In this document: positions 1-8,142 of the stretch, piece after piece | How the letters are laid out: each line of letters opens with the position of its first letter | Position numbering within the stretch: the first letter of the stretch is position 1 | NCBI GenBank assembly: GCA_036651815.1 | Contig: JAVVXB010000029.1 | Span: 1 to 38,846 of the forward strand | DNA length: 38,846 nucleotides | Reading direction: 5' to 3' | Source: JAVVXB01 sp036651815 | Lineage (GTDB): Bacteria; Bacillota; Clostridia; Christensenellales; CAG-138 | Translations under genes and position numbers: made by a program | The notes under the pieces: model-generated | Seen by the model: the letters and a program-made list of their open reading frames with translations, nothing else | Told to the model about the DNA's origin: nothing | The model's database searches: none

Positions 1-248
1 TCCTCATCCGCGCCAGATCGCAGAAATGTCTGGCTTGGCAATCCCATTCAGATACATCTACACGAAGTGGCGCACGTTGACTTGATCATTCATCAAACGA
101 AAAAAGCGAAGTCCCTAAGGGAACGACGTGTAAGCGTGAACAGCTTTCTCAGGCGTTGACGCTGTCAAGGCTACAAGCGCCGAAATTATGAAAGCAATTC
201 GTCCACTCCAAGTATTCCCCTCATTCATTCATGCTGTGTTCCATGTGA
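1..248. other. Left edge, no supported gene
   Basis: No convincing gene is visible downstream of the permease that ends at 249. On the minus strand a frame opens at an ATG at 228 and begins like a signal peptide (a charged start, then a run of about 15 hydrophobic residues), but it meets TAG codons at 117-115 and 60-58. It has no well-placed ribosome binding site. It could be a decayed secreted-protein gene or chance. No strong terminator for the transporter operon is visible here either. Confidence 0.3.
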
Positions 249-1109
249 TTAGCCTTTGACCGCTCCGGCAGTCAGTCCCTTAATGAACTGCTTACTCATA
301 AAGATGTATAGGAGAATTACCGGCAGTGATGAGAGTGTAAGTACCGCCAAAACCTTGGACCAGTCTGTTTGATACTGCCCAAATAATCGAGTTACCCCGA
401 GCATCAATGTTTTAGATTTTTCATCGTTGATAAAGATCAGTGGAAACCACAAATCGTTCCAGAACGGAACTAAATTATAGATGGCAACCGTTGCCATTGC
501 CGGTTTGAGCAATGGTATGACGATAGTGCGAAACGTCCGAAACCGGCTTGCGCCATCCACAATGGAAGCCTCGATGAGTTCACGCGGAATCTGGCGAATA
601 AATTCTGTTAACACAAATACGGAAATTGGAATGCCCATCGCAACATAAACAGGAATCAGTGACCAAATCGTATTGAGTAGGCCGAGCACGCGCATCATGT
701 TCAGCAATTTGATGGAAGCAATTTTGATCGGCAGCATCATGCCCATGATAAAGAAGAAGAACAATACGTTTGACCAGCGACCGCGCCACTGTGACAGTGC
801 ATAGGCTACCATGGACCCAAACAGCAGAATCAGCGTCAGCGAAATTACAACTACGATCATGCTGTTGGCAAAATACTGCACAAAATCCCCGTTGACCAAT
901 ACTTCTGAATAGTTGGAAAAATTCCATTTTTCTGGCAATCCATAAGGATTGGAATAAATGCTGAGTCGATCTTTAAAAGAATTGACAATCATCACCCAGA
1001 TAGGAAACAGCACAACAACCGACCACAGACAAAGGATGATGTGCGACGGAATGTGCATGTTTTGTCGGCGCAGTGAGCCGATATGCTTGGTTGAATGTGT
1101 TTTTTCCAT
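249..1109 (-). CDS. Carbohydrate ABC transporter permease (MalG-like, CUT1)
   Basis: This 286-residue protein is an integral membrane subunit of a sugar importer. It has the layout of MalG-type permeases: a short cytoplasmic N-terminus, a first membrane span around residues 25-47, a periplasmic-type loop, then five more spans. The EAA loop that docks the ATPase is clear near residues 180-200 (EASIVDGASRF, then IPLLKPA). It begins 5 bases after the stop of the partner permease, so the two are translated together. The substrate cannot be read from the sequence. No ATP-binding subunit is encoded nearby; in Firmicutes CUT1 systems often share one MsmK-type ATPase encoded elsewhere. Confidence 0.93.
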   Translation of the reverse strand: MEKTHSTKHIGSLRRQNMHIPSHIILCLWSVVVLFPIWVMIVNSFKDRLSIYSNPYGLPEKWNFSNYSEVLVNGDFVQYFANSMIVVVISLTLILLFGSMVAYALSQWRGRWSNVLFFFFIMGMMLPIKIASIKLLNMMRVLGLLNTIWSLIPVYVAMGIPISVFVLTEFIRQIPRELIEASIVDGASRFRTFRTIVIPLLKPAMATVAIYNLVPFWNDLWFPLIFINDEKSKTLMLGVTRLFGQYQTDWSKVLAVLTLSSLPVILLYIFMSKQFIKGLTAGAVKG

Positions 1110-1114
1110 CGTTG

Positions 1115-2035
1115 TTACTCCTTTGCCCTCGTATATTTCAGCGCAATGAGCGATCCGACCGCCAGAATGACGAATGTAATCGTTGCAATCGTTGCGCCCA
1201 ATCCGGGATCTGGAATGCCGATCGGGTGCTGCCCCGCAATGCCGATGCGATAAAAGAACGTGCCGAGCAGATCCGTGGAATAGCCGGGTGCGCCATTGGC
1301 GTTTTCCATAGCGTAGACAACGTCAAAAGCGTTAAAATTGCCAACAAAGGTCAGAATGCTGATGATGCCGATGACCGGCTTCATCAATGGTAGCTTGATA
1401 TAACAGAAAACTTGCCACGGGGTAGCGCCAGCGATGTCAGCTGCCTCATAAATATCGTCGCTAATGTTTTGTAGGGCAGCGACAAACATCATTGTGGGAA
1501 TGCCGACCCATTGCCAGCAAGAAACCAAAGCAACAAAGATAAGCGCTGTCTTTTCGTTCCCCAACCACGGCTGCGCCAAGCCGCCAAGTCCGATTGATTG
1601 TAGCATCGCGCCAGACCAAACGGGATTTAAAATCAATTTCCATAGATAACCGGTGACAAGAATTGCCAGCGTTACAGGAATGAAGATCAACGTTTGATAG
1701 ATTCGAAATCCTTTCATGCCCTTTTGCGTCAACAGTACGGCAAATAGAATACCGAGTACGTTTTGCGCCAACATATGGATCAGAAAAAAGATGCATGTGT
1801 TGCCAAATGCCTTCCAATAGCGGGTTGACAGTTCTGCATCTGTAAATAGGCGTTTGAAATTATCCAGCCCCACAAATGTTTGGCCACCTGCTTGCGTACC
1901 GGTGTACAGGCTAAGCCGGATACTGTCAATCAACGGAAACGCCATGAATAGTACATAGAAAAACAGTGCGGGTAGCACATACCAAACCCAGTACCTGCCG
2001 CCGGGATTCAAATGACTTGGCTTCATCTGCCGCAT
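1115..2035 (-). CDS. Sugar ABC transporter permease (MalF/UgpA-like)
   Basis: This is the second membrane subunit of the same CUT1 importer, about 306 residues with six predicted spans. The EAA motif (EAADIAGATPWQVF, then LPLMKPV) lies in the C-terminal half, and the family-typical start YVLPALFFYVLFMAFPL forms the first span. I place the start at the ATG at 2035 because AAGGGG stands at the right distance upstream; an in-frame ATG at 2080 has no ribosome binding site. It follows the binding protein after a 105-base gap holding a stem-loop, and it leads directly into the MalG-like permease. Confidence 0.93.
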   Translation of the reverse strand: MRQMKPSHLNPGGRYWVWYVLPALFFYVLFMAFPLIDSIRLSLYTGTQAGGQTFVGLDNFKRLFTDAELSTRYWKAFGNTCIFFLIHMLAQNVLGILFAVLLTQKGMKGFRIYQTLIFIPVTLAILVTGYLWKLILNPVWSGAMLQSIGLGGLAQPWLGNEKTALIFVALVSCWQWVGIPTMMFVAALQNISDDIYEAADIAGATPWQVFCYIKLPLMKPVIGIISILTFVGNFNAFDVVYAMENANGAPGYSTDLLGTFFYRIGIAGQHPIGIPDPGLGATIATITFVILAVGSLIALKYTRAKE

Positions 2036-2060
2036 CGATCCACCACCCCTTTTACAATTG

Positions 2061-2094
2061 CAGCCGAACGCAGCACACACTGCACTCGGCTGCC
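2061..2094 (-). promoter_or_regulatory. Stem-loop between binding protein and permease genes
   Basis: An 8-bp stem (GCAGCCGA with TCGGCTGC) encloses a second 4-bp stem (GCAG with CTGC). No U-run follows, so it is not a standard terminator. In CUT1 operons a hairpin in this position is a known way to protect the binding-protein mRNA from 3' decay, giving more binding protein than permease. That role is inferred here. Confidence 0.55.
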
Positions 2095-2140
2095 GTTTAG
2101 TTTCACTAAAATCGTTGCTTTATCACTGTACTACGGAATG

Positions 2141-3442
2141 TTATTTAACCAGTGCGGCAACGCTGTCAGCCGCCTGCTGCGGTGTCTGCGTACCCTTGAG
2201 CACGCTGATAACCGCTTGGTTCATGGGTGCGTACAGATCCATCAATGCCGGCCATACAAAGCGTGCATCGGTTTCTTTTTCTTTGTTGAGTGCAAGGAAT
2301 TCATTGGCCTGAGGATTCTCAAGCTTGATATCCGCGTTGATCATCGGGAAATAGCCAACCGGCAACAGTGCGGACGCGGTAGTTGCGCCGTCAACACTGG
2401 CAATCCATGCGAGGAATGCGGCTGCTTCTTCCTGATGCTTGGAACCTGCATTCATGGTAATGGCCATGTCGGGATGGAAGCAGATGGCCGTCTTTCCGCC
2501 GGCGGGTGCAGGAATTGCAAATAAGCCCCATTCGAACGGAGCATCCTTATAGACGCTAGCGGTCCAGGAACCATCTACAAACATCGCCGCCTGTTGTGTG
2601 TTGAACAGTGCTTGACTGTCATTATAGGTTACGGCTTCGAATCCTTTGGGTAGGTACGGAGCGACTTTGCCAATATCCGTATAGGCTTTGACGAATGCTT
2701 CATCGTTGACTTTCTTTTCGCCTGATTCATACTTAACGCGCTCGGTTGCACCGCCAATGTAGTTGGGCAGCATGCCAAGGAAGAATGTTTCCAGAATATC
2801 CCATTCATCCGCAACGCCGTTTGCCAACGGGGTAATGCCTTTTTTCTTAAGCGTTTCGCACAGGGTCAGGAAATCTTCAAACGTTTCCGGAATGGTCAGT
2901 CCTTCTTTTGCAAAGATGGTTTTGTTGTAGTATACCGCATGGGAAACGGCTGCAAACGGTACGGCAAACATCTTGCCGTCCTTCGTCTGCCAGGGTGCAA
3001 GATTGCTGGCCGTGAAGTTCTCCATCAATCCAGGAATGTTGGAGCAATCGGCAAAATAGCCTGCTTCAAACAACTCTTGACCGGTAGCGTAGGAACGAGC
3101 ATACATGAGATCCGGACCGGTGCCACTGTCCAACTGGAGACGTAGCGTAGCGTTGTAATCCGGCGGGTTGGTTGGCTGGAACTTGATTGTTACATTGGGG
3201 ACGAGTGCGTTGTAAGCAGAAAGCAACGCATTCATTTGATCCACATCGTCCGTACGCCATGAACCCATCGTCATTTCAATCTTTTCCTTTTCGGCGGGTT
3301 CTACGGTAGCCTCGTCTGTGGGTGCTGACTCAGGGGCAGTTTCTTCTGCAGGCGCAGTTGCAGCCGGCGCGCAGGCCAACGACAGCAGCATTGCTACCAG
3401 CAATACGATCGCAACCATGTTCCGAAATAGCTTTCTGTTCAT
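2141..3442 (-). CDS. Extracellular solute-binding lipoprotein (family 1)
   Basis: This is the sugar-capturing subunit of the importer, about 433 residues. The N-terminus is a lipoprotein signal: MNRK, a hydrophobic run, then the lipobox LLSLAC with the lipidated Cys at residue 24. A low-complexity Ala/Pro/Glu/Thr linker follows, and then a MalE-like fold (FQPTNPPDYNATLRLQLDSG, DLMYARSYATGQELFEAGYF). I chose the ATG at 3442 because an AGGAGG sits just upstream; the open frame reaches 3478 without support. It is first in the operon, so the promoter should lie in the 3443-3737 gap. Ligand not identifiable; sugar or oligosaccharide inferred from family. Confidence 0.93.
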   Translation of the reverse strand: MNRKLFRNMVAIVLLVAMLLSLACAPAATAPAEETAPESAPTDEATVEPAEKEKIEMTMGSWRTDDVDQMNALLSAYNALVPNVTIKFQPTNPPDYNATLRLQLDSGTGPDLMYARSYATGQELFEAGYFADCSNIPGLMENFTASNLAPWQTKDGKMFAVPFAAVSHAVYYNKTIFAKEGLTIPETFEDFLTLCETLKKKGITPLANGVADEWDILETFFLGMLPNYIGGATERVKYESGEKKVNDEAFVKAYTDIGKVAPYLPKGFEAVTYNDSQALFNTQQAAMFVDGSWTASVYKDAPFEWGLFAIPAPAGGKTAICFHPDMAITMNAGSKHQEEAAAFLAWIASVDGATTASALLPVGYFPMINADIKLENPQANEFLALNKEKETDARFVWPALMDLYAPMNQAVISVLKGTQTPQQAADSVAALVK

Positions 3443-3469
3443 TGTTTTTCCTCCTGTTATTTTATGCAA

Positions 3470-3486
3470 TTGACCCAATGGGTCAA
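3470..3486. promoter_or_regulatory. Operator-like 17-bp palindrome upstream of the transporter
   Basis: TTGACCCA and TGGGTCAA form a perfect 8-bp inverted repeat around one central base, 28 bases before the binding-protein start. Read on the minus strand it also supplies a -35-like TTGACC, with TAAAAT 16 bases further on, although that would leave almost no leader. Symmetry and position fit a repressor site for a sugar-responsive regulator. No regulator gene is in the window, and the family cannot be assigned. Confidence 0.45.
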
Positions 3487-3737
3487 ACTTAGGTGCAATG
3501 ACAGTGATTCAAACCAGCATAGAAAAGCCCTTATTCTTTTTTTGTATGGATCGTTATATAAAATCAAGTAACCCTTTGTACTTTTATATTGTAATCCTTG
3601 GCCAGTAGCAAAAATAGTTTGTTCGTATTCATTATTAGAAAAATCGTTTTGCACGCGTATTGTTCTTTTGTTCCGGCTTGCTTTGATGATATGAATTGCA
3701 TACACTGATAACAATTGTTCGATCGGTGGATTTTTTC

Positions 3738-4640
3738 ATGAAAAATTTTGATTTGCATACCAATGTTTCGTCTGGTTCTGTGTGCTCCATTGGCGGTGAA
3801 CTGATTGCTTGTGCCGTCAAAGGACGGCAACTGCTCTGGCATGGAGACCAGGCCTATTGGGAAGGACATGCGCCGCTGTTGTTTCCCATTGTCGGACGCG
3901 CCTATGGTGGACAGCTTATCATTGATGGATGTTCCTACGAGATGCCGATTCACGGTGTGGTAAAAAATAGAATCTGGTCACTCGTATCGCAGAGCTCCGA
4001 TCGCATGATGCTGCGCTTTGTAGCCGACGCAGAGTCCTTGCAGCACTATCCGTTTGCATTCGTAATTGATGCATCTTACATCCTTCACGTGGATGGATTT
4101 ACCACGCGTTATACCGTGCGGAACAGTGGCAATCGTCCGATGCCGTTTTGCATCGGAGCGCACCCGGGTTTTCTTTGTCCAATGGAACCGCACGCATGTC
4201 TTTCGGACTATGAGCTGCATTTTGCGCAAAACGAGGAGGGTACCATTTACAAACTTCGCGACGCTGCATTCCCGGAAAGGGTCTTCCACCTCAACGAATT
4301 GCAAAACGGGCACACCTTACCTTTGACGGACACGTTATTTACCCGTTATGGATCGATTGTATTTGCCGGAACCCACTCCCGCAGCGTGGCGCTACAAAAC
4401 CGGCGTACAGGCGAGGGCCTTCGATTGGATTTTCCCGACTATAAAACGCTTTGCCTTTGGACAATCCCCGGCAGCGGGTTCCTTTGTATGGAGCCATGGA
4501 GCGGACTTCCAGCCTTCATTGGTGAAACTGGAGAATTAGCCGATAAGCCCTATGTGCGTACACTGCCCCCCGGCGAATGTGCGTCTTACGAATACACCGT
4601 GCACGTTTATTCTCCTGCGAATCAATCACCACAAAACTAG
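3738..4640 (+). CDS. Aldose 1-epimerase family protein (LacX-like mutarotase)
   Basis: This protein of 300 residues belongs to the galactose-mutarotase superfamily, probably interconverting the anomers of a hexose. It follows the LacX-type pattern: SIGGELIACAVKGRQLLWHGD near the start, PLLFPIVGRAYGG, the HG motif of the active site (PIHGVVKN), the GAHPGF histidine motif in the middle, and a family-typical C-terminal EPWSGLPAF. I chose the ATG at 3738, which has a weak GGTGG upstream and matches the usual N-terminus; an in-frame ATG at 3696 would add 14 unexplained residues. It is divergent from the sugar importer, so both may serve uptake of the same sugar. It ends with TAG. Confidence 0.88.
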   Translation: MKNFDLHTNVSSGSVCSIGGELIACAVKGRQLLWHGDQAYWEGHAPLLFPIVGRAYGGQLIIDGCSYEMPIHGVVKNRIWSLVSQSSDRMMLRFVADAESLQHYPFAFVIDASYILHVDGFTTRYTVRNSGNRPMPFCIGAHPGFLCPMEPHACLSDYELHFAQNEEGTIYKLRDAAFPERVFHLNELQNGHTLPLTDTLFTRYGSIVFAGTHSRSVALQNRRTGEGLRLDFPDYKTLCLWTIPGSGFLCMEPWSGLPAFIGETGELADKPYVRTLPPGECASYEYTVHVYSPANQSPQN

Positions 4641-4734
4641 GACAAGTTTCTCAATGCAGAATTCGCGATGTTGAGTGGACTTTTTTGTCAATTCAAGCGG
4701 TGAATTCACAGATTTACTTGCGGTCATTCTATGA

Positions 4735-4929
4735 TTACGGGCGCACAAACGGCAAAAAAGATACTAACAACCATTTTTTGGGGGATTCTGGAAGCACACC
4801 CAATGGTGCCGTCAATATGCGTATATACACGCCCGCCCAATCACAAACATCCCCCGCCGCATTTCCGCAAGCATCAATATTGAATCCAGCAGTATGAAAT
4901 TCCATCATGCTGGCAGATATGTTTGGCAT
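4735..4929 (-). CDS. Possible 64-residue small protein coupled to the YacL-like gene
   Basis: I do not recognise this ORF. It starts at an ATG (4929) directly behind the stop codon of the YacL-like gene. A TAAGGA motif that overlaps that stop stands about 9 bases before the ATG, which would allow translational coupling. Codon use looks ordinary for the window. The product has two Cys (DACGNAAGDVCDWAG) and a mostly hydrophobic second half. Against it: no family recognised, short length, and no clear terminator behind it. The rest of 4641-4941 shows nothing else. Confidence 0.3.
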   Translation of the reverse strand: MPNISASMMEFHTAGFNIDACGNAAGDVCDWAGVYIRILTAPLGVLPESPKKWLLVSFLPFVRP

Positions 4930-4941
4930 CAAGCAATTTCC

Positions 4942-6030
4942 TTACCGAAGCTTCGCAAATATCATACGTCCTGCGGAGGTTTGCAGCGCGCTGGTCACAA
5001 TCAGATCAGCCAGCTCCCCGATGCGTTTCTTGCCACCTTCCACAATCACCATTGTGCCGTCCGCAAGATAGCCGATGCCCTGACCTTGCTCCTTGCCCTC
5101 CTTGGTAATCATGAGGGACATTTCCTCTCCGGGCAACAGAATCGGACGAATGGCATTTGCCAGGTCATTGATGTTAAGTACCTGCATGTCCTGTACGGCC
5201 GCAACCTTATTTAGATTGTAATCATTGGTTACAAGCACCCCGCCTAGGTCTGTCGCAAGCCGCAGGAGTTTGATATCCACCTCGTCAATATCCTCATAAT
5301 CACGTTCCTCAATCACAACCGGTAGGCTGAGTTCCTCCTGCATAGACTTGATAATATCCAGGCCTCTGCGTCCTCGGTTACGCTTCATAGCATCGGAACT
5401 GTCGGCAATATGCCGCAGTTCCTTCAGCACAAAGGAAGGTACGATCAGTGTCCCCTCAATGAAGCTGGTCTTGCAAATATCGAAGATTCTACCATCAATG
5501 ATCACAGACGTATCCAATACCTTGGGCTTTGCCGCATCCGGTGCGATGGCCTTTGCAAAGCGGCTTCTGCGGAAGGAAGTCCCCTCCATTAGCTCCACTC
5601 GCCGAATAATTCCAATGCGTCCGCCATAATAGCCGCACAGCAGATACAACAGCAACATAATAATTTCCGGTACAACCGGAACAGGAATCATTTTTACAAT
5701 CAGGCTGAGCAGAAATGCAAACAGGATGCCGATCATTATGCCGATTGCGCCAAATAAAATATCTAGCGCAGGCATTTCGGTCAATGCACGCTCAACCTTT
5801 TTAAAACAGCCGTGAACTGCTTCGATGATTTTAGGCGATAATCTATAAAAAATAATTCCGGTTGCAATGCCCAAAATCGTGTATAGAACAATTAGCACGG
5901 TGGTATTGGTCGTATAGCGCATCACGTACTGGTAACCGGGAAATCTGATTGTATAAAGAATCAGAGCCACGCCCCCACAGCCAACGCCTACTCCGACCAA
6001 AGCAAGAACGAATCTCAATACCTTCCGCAT
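4942..6030 (-). CDS. PIN/TRAM domain membrane protein (YacL family)
   Basis: This 362-residue protein combines about four N-terminal membrane spans (residues 5-150) with a cytoplasmic PIN nuclease-like domain and a C-terminal TRAM domain. The PIN domain starts at VLDTSVIIDGRIFDI, carries an acidic residue in the LKELRHIADSSD segment, and ends near LVTNDYNLNKVAAV; these acidic residues bind metal in active PIN nucleases. The TRAM part (EGKEQGQGIGYLADGTMVIVEGG) is a small beta-barrel often linked to RNA binding. The protein is widespread in Firmicutes next to carD, as here, 30 bases downstream. The cellular substrate is not established. The nearest ribosome binding site (AAGGAAGG) is rather far from the ATG. 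Confidence 0.9.
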   Translation of the reverse strand: MRKVLRFVLALVGVGVGCGGVALILYTIRFPGYQYVMRYTTNTTVLIVLYTILGIATGIIFYRLSPKIIEAVHGCFKKVERALTEMPALDILFGAIGIMIGILFAFLLSLIVKMIPVPVVPEIIMLLLYLLCGYYGGRIGIIRRVELMEGTSFRRSRFAKAIAPDAAKPKVLDTSVIIDGRIFDICKTSFIEGTLIVPSFVLKELRHIADSSDAMKRNRGRRGLDIIKSMQEELSLPVVIEERDYEDIDEVDIKLLRLATDLGGVLVTNDYNLNKVAAVQDMQVLNINDLANAIRPILLPGEEMSLMITKEGKEQGQGIGYLADGTMVIVEGGKKRIGELADLIVTSALQTSAGRMIFAKLR

Positions 6031-6060
6031 GCAATGATTGGCGCCTTCCTTATATTTTTA

Positions 6061-6531
6061 TCACCCCCCAACCAGGGGTAGGAATTCGCTCTCCTCCTTT
6101 CCGCTTGAAGCAGCGAGTTCAGCGACAAGAACCTGTCTCGCCGTCAAATACATCTTGCGTTCCCCCGCTGAGAGTCCTTTCTCCTTGTCGCGACGGATCA
6201 GGCACTTAACCACATCCGCCACACCGAAAATATCACCTTCCCGAAGCTTGTCCAGGTTATCGCGATAGCGCTGATTCCAGTTGTCGCTCTCCAATGAATA
6301 TTCCTCATCTTTGAGAAAATCGACAACGCGAGCGCAATTGTCCGCATCGGCGAGCGCGCGCAGCCCAACCGCATCGGCGGCCGCAACTGGCACCATAGCA
6401 GTCATTCGTCCCATGACGAACCGCAGCATGTAATACTGTGCGGTTTCGCCTAACACCGACTGTTCTTCGATGGATTCCACAACACCAACGCCATGCATTG
6501 GATAGCAGACCAAATCGCCGATCTGAAACAC
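6061..6531 (-). CDS. CarD family transcriptional regulator
   Basis: CarD proteins bind RNA polymerase beta through an N-terminal Tudor-like domain and stabilise open promoter complexes. Here the N-terminal part (FQIGDLVCYPMHGVGVVESIEE) is the typical RNAP-interaction domain, and the helical C-terminal half (residues 70-156) is the DNA-contacting domain. Length (156) is normal. The start codon is GTG at 6531, 10 bases after AAGGA. It is first in a two-gene or three-gene operon with the YacL-like gene, driven by a near-perfect promoter at 6568-6597. Confidence 0.93.
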   Translation of the reverse strand: MFQIGDLVCYPMHGVGVVESIEEQSVLGETAQYYMLRFVMGRMTAMVPVAAADAVGLRALADADNCARVVDFLKDEEYSLESDNWNQRYRDNLDKLREGDIFGVADVVKCLIRRDKEKGLSAGERKMYLTARQVLVAELAASSGKEESEFLPLVGG

Positions 6532-6567
6532 AACTGCACCATCCTTTCCTTATAATCTACTTATTCT

Positions 6568-6597
6568 ATTATAGCGGAAAGGGAAAGCGTATGTCAA
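6568..6597 (-). promoter_or_regulatory. Promoter of carD
   Basis: On the minus strand, TTGACA (6597-6592) and TATAAT (6573-6568) are separated by 18 bases. Both hexamers are perfect sigma-A consensus. The start codon lies about 35 bases downstream, with AAGGA between. Confidence 0.85.
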
Positions 6598-6917
6598 CAA
6601 AACTTTGCATCATACCATACGTTGTATGCTGTGTCAATAGTAATTTTCTTGTCGATTGTTCGTGGTTTTTCCTGCTTATGGCGTTGCGTTCAGGTGAATA
6701 TTGCGTATATCGTATTATACACATAAATCCGGAGCTTTTCCATGTTTTTCATTTTCAAAGCGATGTGCCGATACAACGGAAGCCTTATTCGTGTGCTGGT
6801 CAGTAAACTGATCCCATTCTGAATGTCATTCTAAAGCCACGCCATGGTTACCTGTTCATCGGCGTTTTTATTCAATATCTATCCGTACATCCTATACATT
6901 CAATAAACTCAGTATAT
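6598..6917. other. Intergenic stretch, nothing identified
   Basis: This gap lies between the carD promoter and the terminator of prs. It is AT-rich and holds short hairpins (for example CATAC/GTATG near 6616-6628), but I found no open frame with a ribosome binding site and no known RNA family. It ends at a strong hairpin that would also stop plus-strand transcripts. Confidence 0.5.
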
Positions 6918-6953
6918 AATAAGAGTGGCGACCGTCGCCACTCTTATTTTTCG
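6918..6953. terminator. Bidirectional terminator downstream of prs
   Basis: A perfect 15-bp inverted repeat (AATAAGAGTGGCGAC with GTCGCCACTCTTATT, one central base) lies about 40 bases after the prs stop. On the plus strand it runs into a T-run; on the minus strand the tail is weaker (TTATTATATA). It most likely ends prs transcription. Confidence 0.8.
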
Positions 6954-6989
6954 ATCCGTTCAATTGCGGCTGCGATCCTTCGATCCTTC

Positions 6990-8003
6990 CTACAGCAAGG
7001 TTGGCTCTTCGAGAAAGCTCATGTCCAGCAAGCGCTTATTGATACGCTGTTCGAACATGGTACTCATGGGTGCGCGGTCATGAATAATCTTGACTGCCTG
7101 TGCAAACATCGGCGCTGCTGAAATGATGCGAATTTTGTTTGAAAGGTGCGCGTCCGGGCACTCCAGCGTATCTGTGGAAACGAGGAACTCAAGGGGGCTA
7201 TCGTCGATGCGCTGAATGCCTTTGGCATTCAGTACGTTGTGAGATAGCGCAGCATAGATTTTTTTTGCGCCCTTTTCCTTCAGCCCATAGGCGACTTCGA
7301 TCAATGTGCCGCCAGAGATGGAAAAGTCATCAACAACAAGACAGTTTTTATCCTTGACATTTCCTATGATCTCAAGCACCTTTGCATTTTCATCGTGACC
7401 GGAACGCATTTTATCGCCAATTGCGACCGGCGTACCCAACTCGGTTGCAAACTCCCTGGCACGCTTTGCGCTGCCCGCGTCCGGAGAAACCACCACAAGA
7501 TCGTCATCCACGATCCCCTCGCGTTTCACATACTCACAAAGAAGTGATTTTGCAAATAGGTGATCCACTGGTTTTTTGAAGAATCCCTGTACCTGCGGTG
7601 CGTGCAGATCCATTGTGATAATACGGTCAACGCCTGCGATTTCGATACAATCCGCACATACGCGCGCACGTATGGACACGCGAGGCTCGTCCTTTTTGTC
7701 ACCCTTTGCATAAGAAAAATACGGAATAATGGCAGTCACGGAATTTGCGCTGGCACGACGGAATGCATCGATCCAAAACAGCAATTCCACAAATTCATCA
7801 TTCGGCTGGCGTCCAATGGGTTGAACAATGTAAACATCTTTGTCGCGAATGGATTCGTTTACGCGAACAAAGATGTTACCTTCAGAAAATTTAATGGTTT
7901 CGGCGTCTCCAAGTTGTGTGCCGAGATACGCACACATCTTGCGTGCGAATGGTTTGCCCGTACTTCCGGCAAAAATTTTGATAATTCCCGCCCCGGTATA
8001 CAT
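6990..8003 (-). CDS. prs: Ribose-phosphate pyrophosphokinase (divergent Prs)
   Basis: The enzyme transfers pyrophosphate from ATP to ribose 5-phosphate to make PRPP for nucleotide, His and Trp synthesis. The fold is clear: FSEGN, NDEFVELLFWIDAFRRASA, the DLHAPQVQGFF and PVDHL motifs, VVVSPDAGSAKRAR, the flexible-loop K-x-R (DKMRS), and the PRPP-binding loop VVDDFSISGGT near residue 220. Compared with Bacillus Prs the ATP loop reads KGDKKDEPR instead of RQDRK, and the PRPP loop DDFSISGGT instead of DDIIDTAGT, so this is a separate branch, perhaps a second Prs. It has its own promoter (8050-8078) and terminator, and SD GAGGGATG. Confidence 0.88.
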   Translation of the reverse strand: MYTGAGIIKIFAGSTGKPFARKMCAYLGTQLGDAETIKFSEGNIFVRVNESIRDKDVYIVQPIGRQPNDEFVELLFWIDAFRRASANSVTAIIPYFSYAKGDKKDEPRVSIRARVCADCIEIAGVDRIITMDLHAPQVQGFFKKPVDHLFAKSLLCEYVKREGIVDDDLVVVSPDAGSAKRAREFATELGTPVAIGDKMRSGHDENAKVLEIIGNVKDKNCLVVDDFSISGGTLIEVAYGLKEKGAKKIYAALSHNVLNAKGIQRIDDSPLEFLVSTDTLECPDAHLSNKIRIISAAPMFAQAVKIIHDRAPMSTMFEQRINKRLLDMSFLEEPTLL

Positions 8004-8049
8004 GCCATCCCTCTTTCTGTGTCAATGATTATGTTATGCTTTCATTTTC

Positions 8050-8078
8050 ATTATAACAGATGTTTCGAGGTGCGACAA
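8050..8078 (-). promoter_or_regulatory. Promoter of prs
   Basis: On the minus strand, TTGTCG (8078-8073) and TATAAT (8055-8050) are 17 bases apart. The prs start codon is about 47 bases downstream. Confidence 0.75.
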
Positions 8079-8142
8079 CCCGAACAGACGCTTTCCCAAT
8101 AATTAAATCAAATGCCACAATTTCATAGAAAACGTGCCGTTT

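Noticed and set aside
111..135. Terminator of the sugar transporter operon
   Set aside because: The stem around CCCTAAGGG is only about 4 bp and its distance to the T-run is wrong.
1..248. TAG reassigned to an amino acid
   Set aside because: TAG is the normal terminal stop of trpB, the 2-hydroxyacid dehydrogenase and the mutarotase in this window.
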